Of a stretch of 64,000 nt of DNA, positions 63,413-64,000 are shown in pieces. Source of the stretch: Thiohalocapsa sp963695445 (GTDB taxonomy: Bacteria; Pseudomonadota; Gammaproteobacteria; Chromatiales; Chromatiaceae); contig CAVOGV010000011.1 of the NCBI GenBank assembly GCA_963695445.1, forward strand, positions 39,270 through 103,269. The letters are read 5' to 3'. The first letter of the stretch is position 1; the number at the start of each line of letters is the position of its first letter. The notes beneath the pieces were generated by a model. That model did no database searches and was not told the origin of the DNA. It worked only from the letters and a program-made list of their open reading frames with translations. The translations under genes and the position numbers were made by a program.

Positions 63413-64000
63413 ATGATCACGAAACTCCGCCATGGGTGGCAATCGATGCGGTCGAGCTTCTGGTTCGTCCCCACCCTGATGGTGGTGGATACCGTGGTGC
63501 TGGCGATCCTCCTGATCACCCTGGACAACGAGCGTCGATCTGCAGCTGGCCGGGCGCTGGCCGCTGCTCTTCGACGCCGGCGCGGCCGGCGCCCGTGGTC
63601 TGCTGACGACCGTCGCCAGCTCCATGATCACGGTGGCCGGGCTGGTGTTCTCGATCACCCTCGTGGCCCTCTCGCTGACCTCCAGTCAGTACACCTCGCG
63701 CGTCATTCGCAACTTCATGCGCGACCGCGTCAACCAGTTGGTCCTCGGCGTCTTCCTCGGCATCTTCGCCTACTGCCTGGTGGTCCTGCGGACGATTCGC
63801 GGGGGTGACGAAGGGGCCTTCGTCCCGACGCTGGCGGTACTGGTCGGACTGCTGCTCGCCTTCGTCGGCATCGCGGTGCTGATCCACTTCATCCATCACA
63901 TTGCGACCAGCATCCAGGCGTCGAGCATCGTTGCCACGGCCGCACAGGAGACCCTCGCGGCCGTGGATCATCTGTTTTCCGAGCCGTTGGGAGACGATGA
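63413..64000 (+). CDS. DUF2254 membrane protein, copy 2, frameshifted, 3' end beyond window
   Basis: Starts MITKLRHGWQSMRSSFWFVP at 63413 with AAGGAT upstream. After ILLITLDN an extra base at about 63525 (GACAACGAGCGT against GACACCAGCGT) shifts the frame; the continuation SVDLQLAGRWPLLFDAGAAG to VDHLFSEPLGDDD matches the gene at 22964 to the window end. Placed directly after atpA, where the copy 1 operon has only a DUF2254 scar. Confidence 0.8.

Noticed and set aside
1..64000. tRNA or rRNA genes
   Set aside because: I found no sequence with a convincing T-loop and acceptor arrangement and no rRNA-like stretches.

Overview
This window looks like chromosomal DNA of a high-GC gammaproteobacterium. 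Its gene families (N-ATPase, UPF0182, a small membrane protein of the kind named after Thiocystis violascens, an octaheme cytochrome, Nfn/Sud-type flavoproteins) suggest a Chromatiaceae-like purple sulfur bacterium or close relative. That placement is an inference from gene content; there is no rRNA here to confirm it. Many conserved genes carry single-base shifts, often in homopolymers, so indel errors in the sequence are likely and individual 'broken' genes must be read with that in mind.

Layout. 1-5.0 kb: a minus-strand amidohydrolase with a linear amide C-N hydrolase remnant behind it, then a large flavoprotein in which NfnA-, NfnB-, rubredoxin- and rubrerythrin-like parts follow one another. 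5.1-16.2 kb: universal stress protein, membrane-anchored unknown, two overlapping PNPOx-like genes (one with GAF and a DNA-binding-like C-terminus), cytochrome c, orphan E1 alpha/beta dehydrogenase pair, UPF0182 membrane protein, HIT protein. 16.3-22.7 kb: transposase scrap, PAS-GGDEF-EAL protein and a CheB-CheR-PAS fusion. 22.9-33.6 kb: DUF2254 protein, a secreted Gly/Pro/Met repeat protein and a complete N-ATPase operon (atpDCQRBEFAG), interrupted between atpF and atpA by an apparent insertion carrying a four-helix-bundle gene between two long hairpins, and between atpA and atpG by a DUF2254 scar and an HPF-like gene. 33.7-56.7 kb: accessory and stress region with entericidin-like lipoproteins, small membrane proteins, a truncated antiporter flanking a PIN-type toxin-antitoxin pair, an FAD reductase/ferredoxin/cytochrome b-like/octaheme c cluster, a truncated acyl-CoA synthetase, MscS channel, an internally deleted phosphoketolase, hemolysin III, transglutaminase plus Anbu, AI-2E transporter, Crp/Fnr regulator, BON protein, CheB and a VIT transporter. 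56.9-64.0 kb: a second, diverged copy of the repeat protein and N-ATPase operon, followed by DUF2254, running off the window end.

How it fits together. The two N-ATPase copies should encode Na+-type F-ATPases: the c subunits keep Glu30 and the Glu63-Ser64-Thr65-Tyr68 ligand set. Comparing the copies shows what was inserted or lost in each. The stress genes between 34 and 55 kb are tied together by a shared palindrome (consensus CTGTWCG-N4-CGNACAG) upstream of most of them, including the Crp/Fnr gene itself, which suggests one local regulon. The reductase-to-octaheme cluster at 39.3-42.1 kb reads as one electron-transfer chain from NAD(P)H across the membrane.
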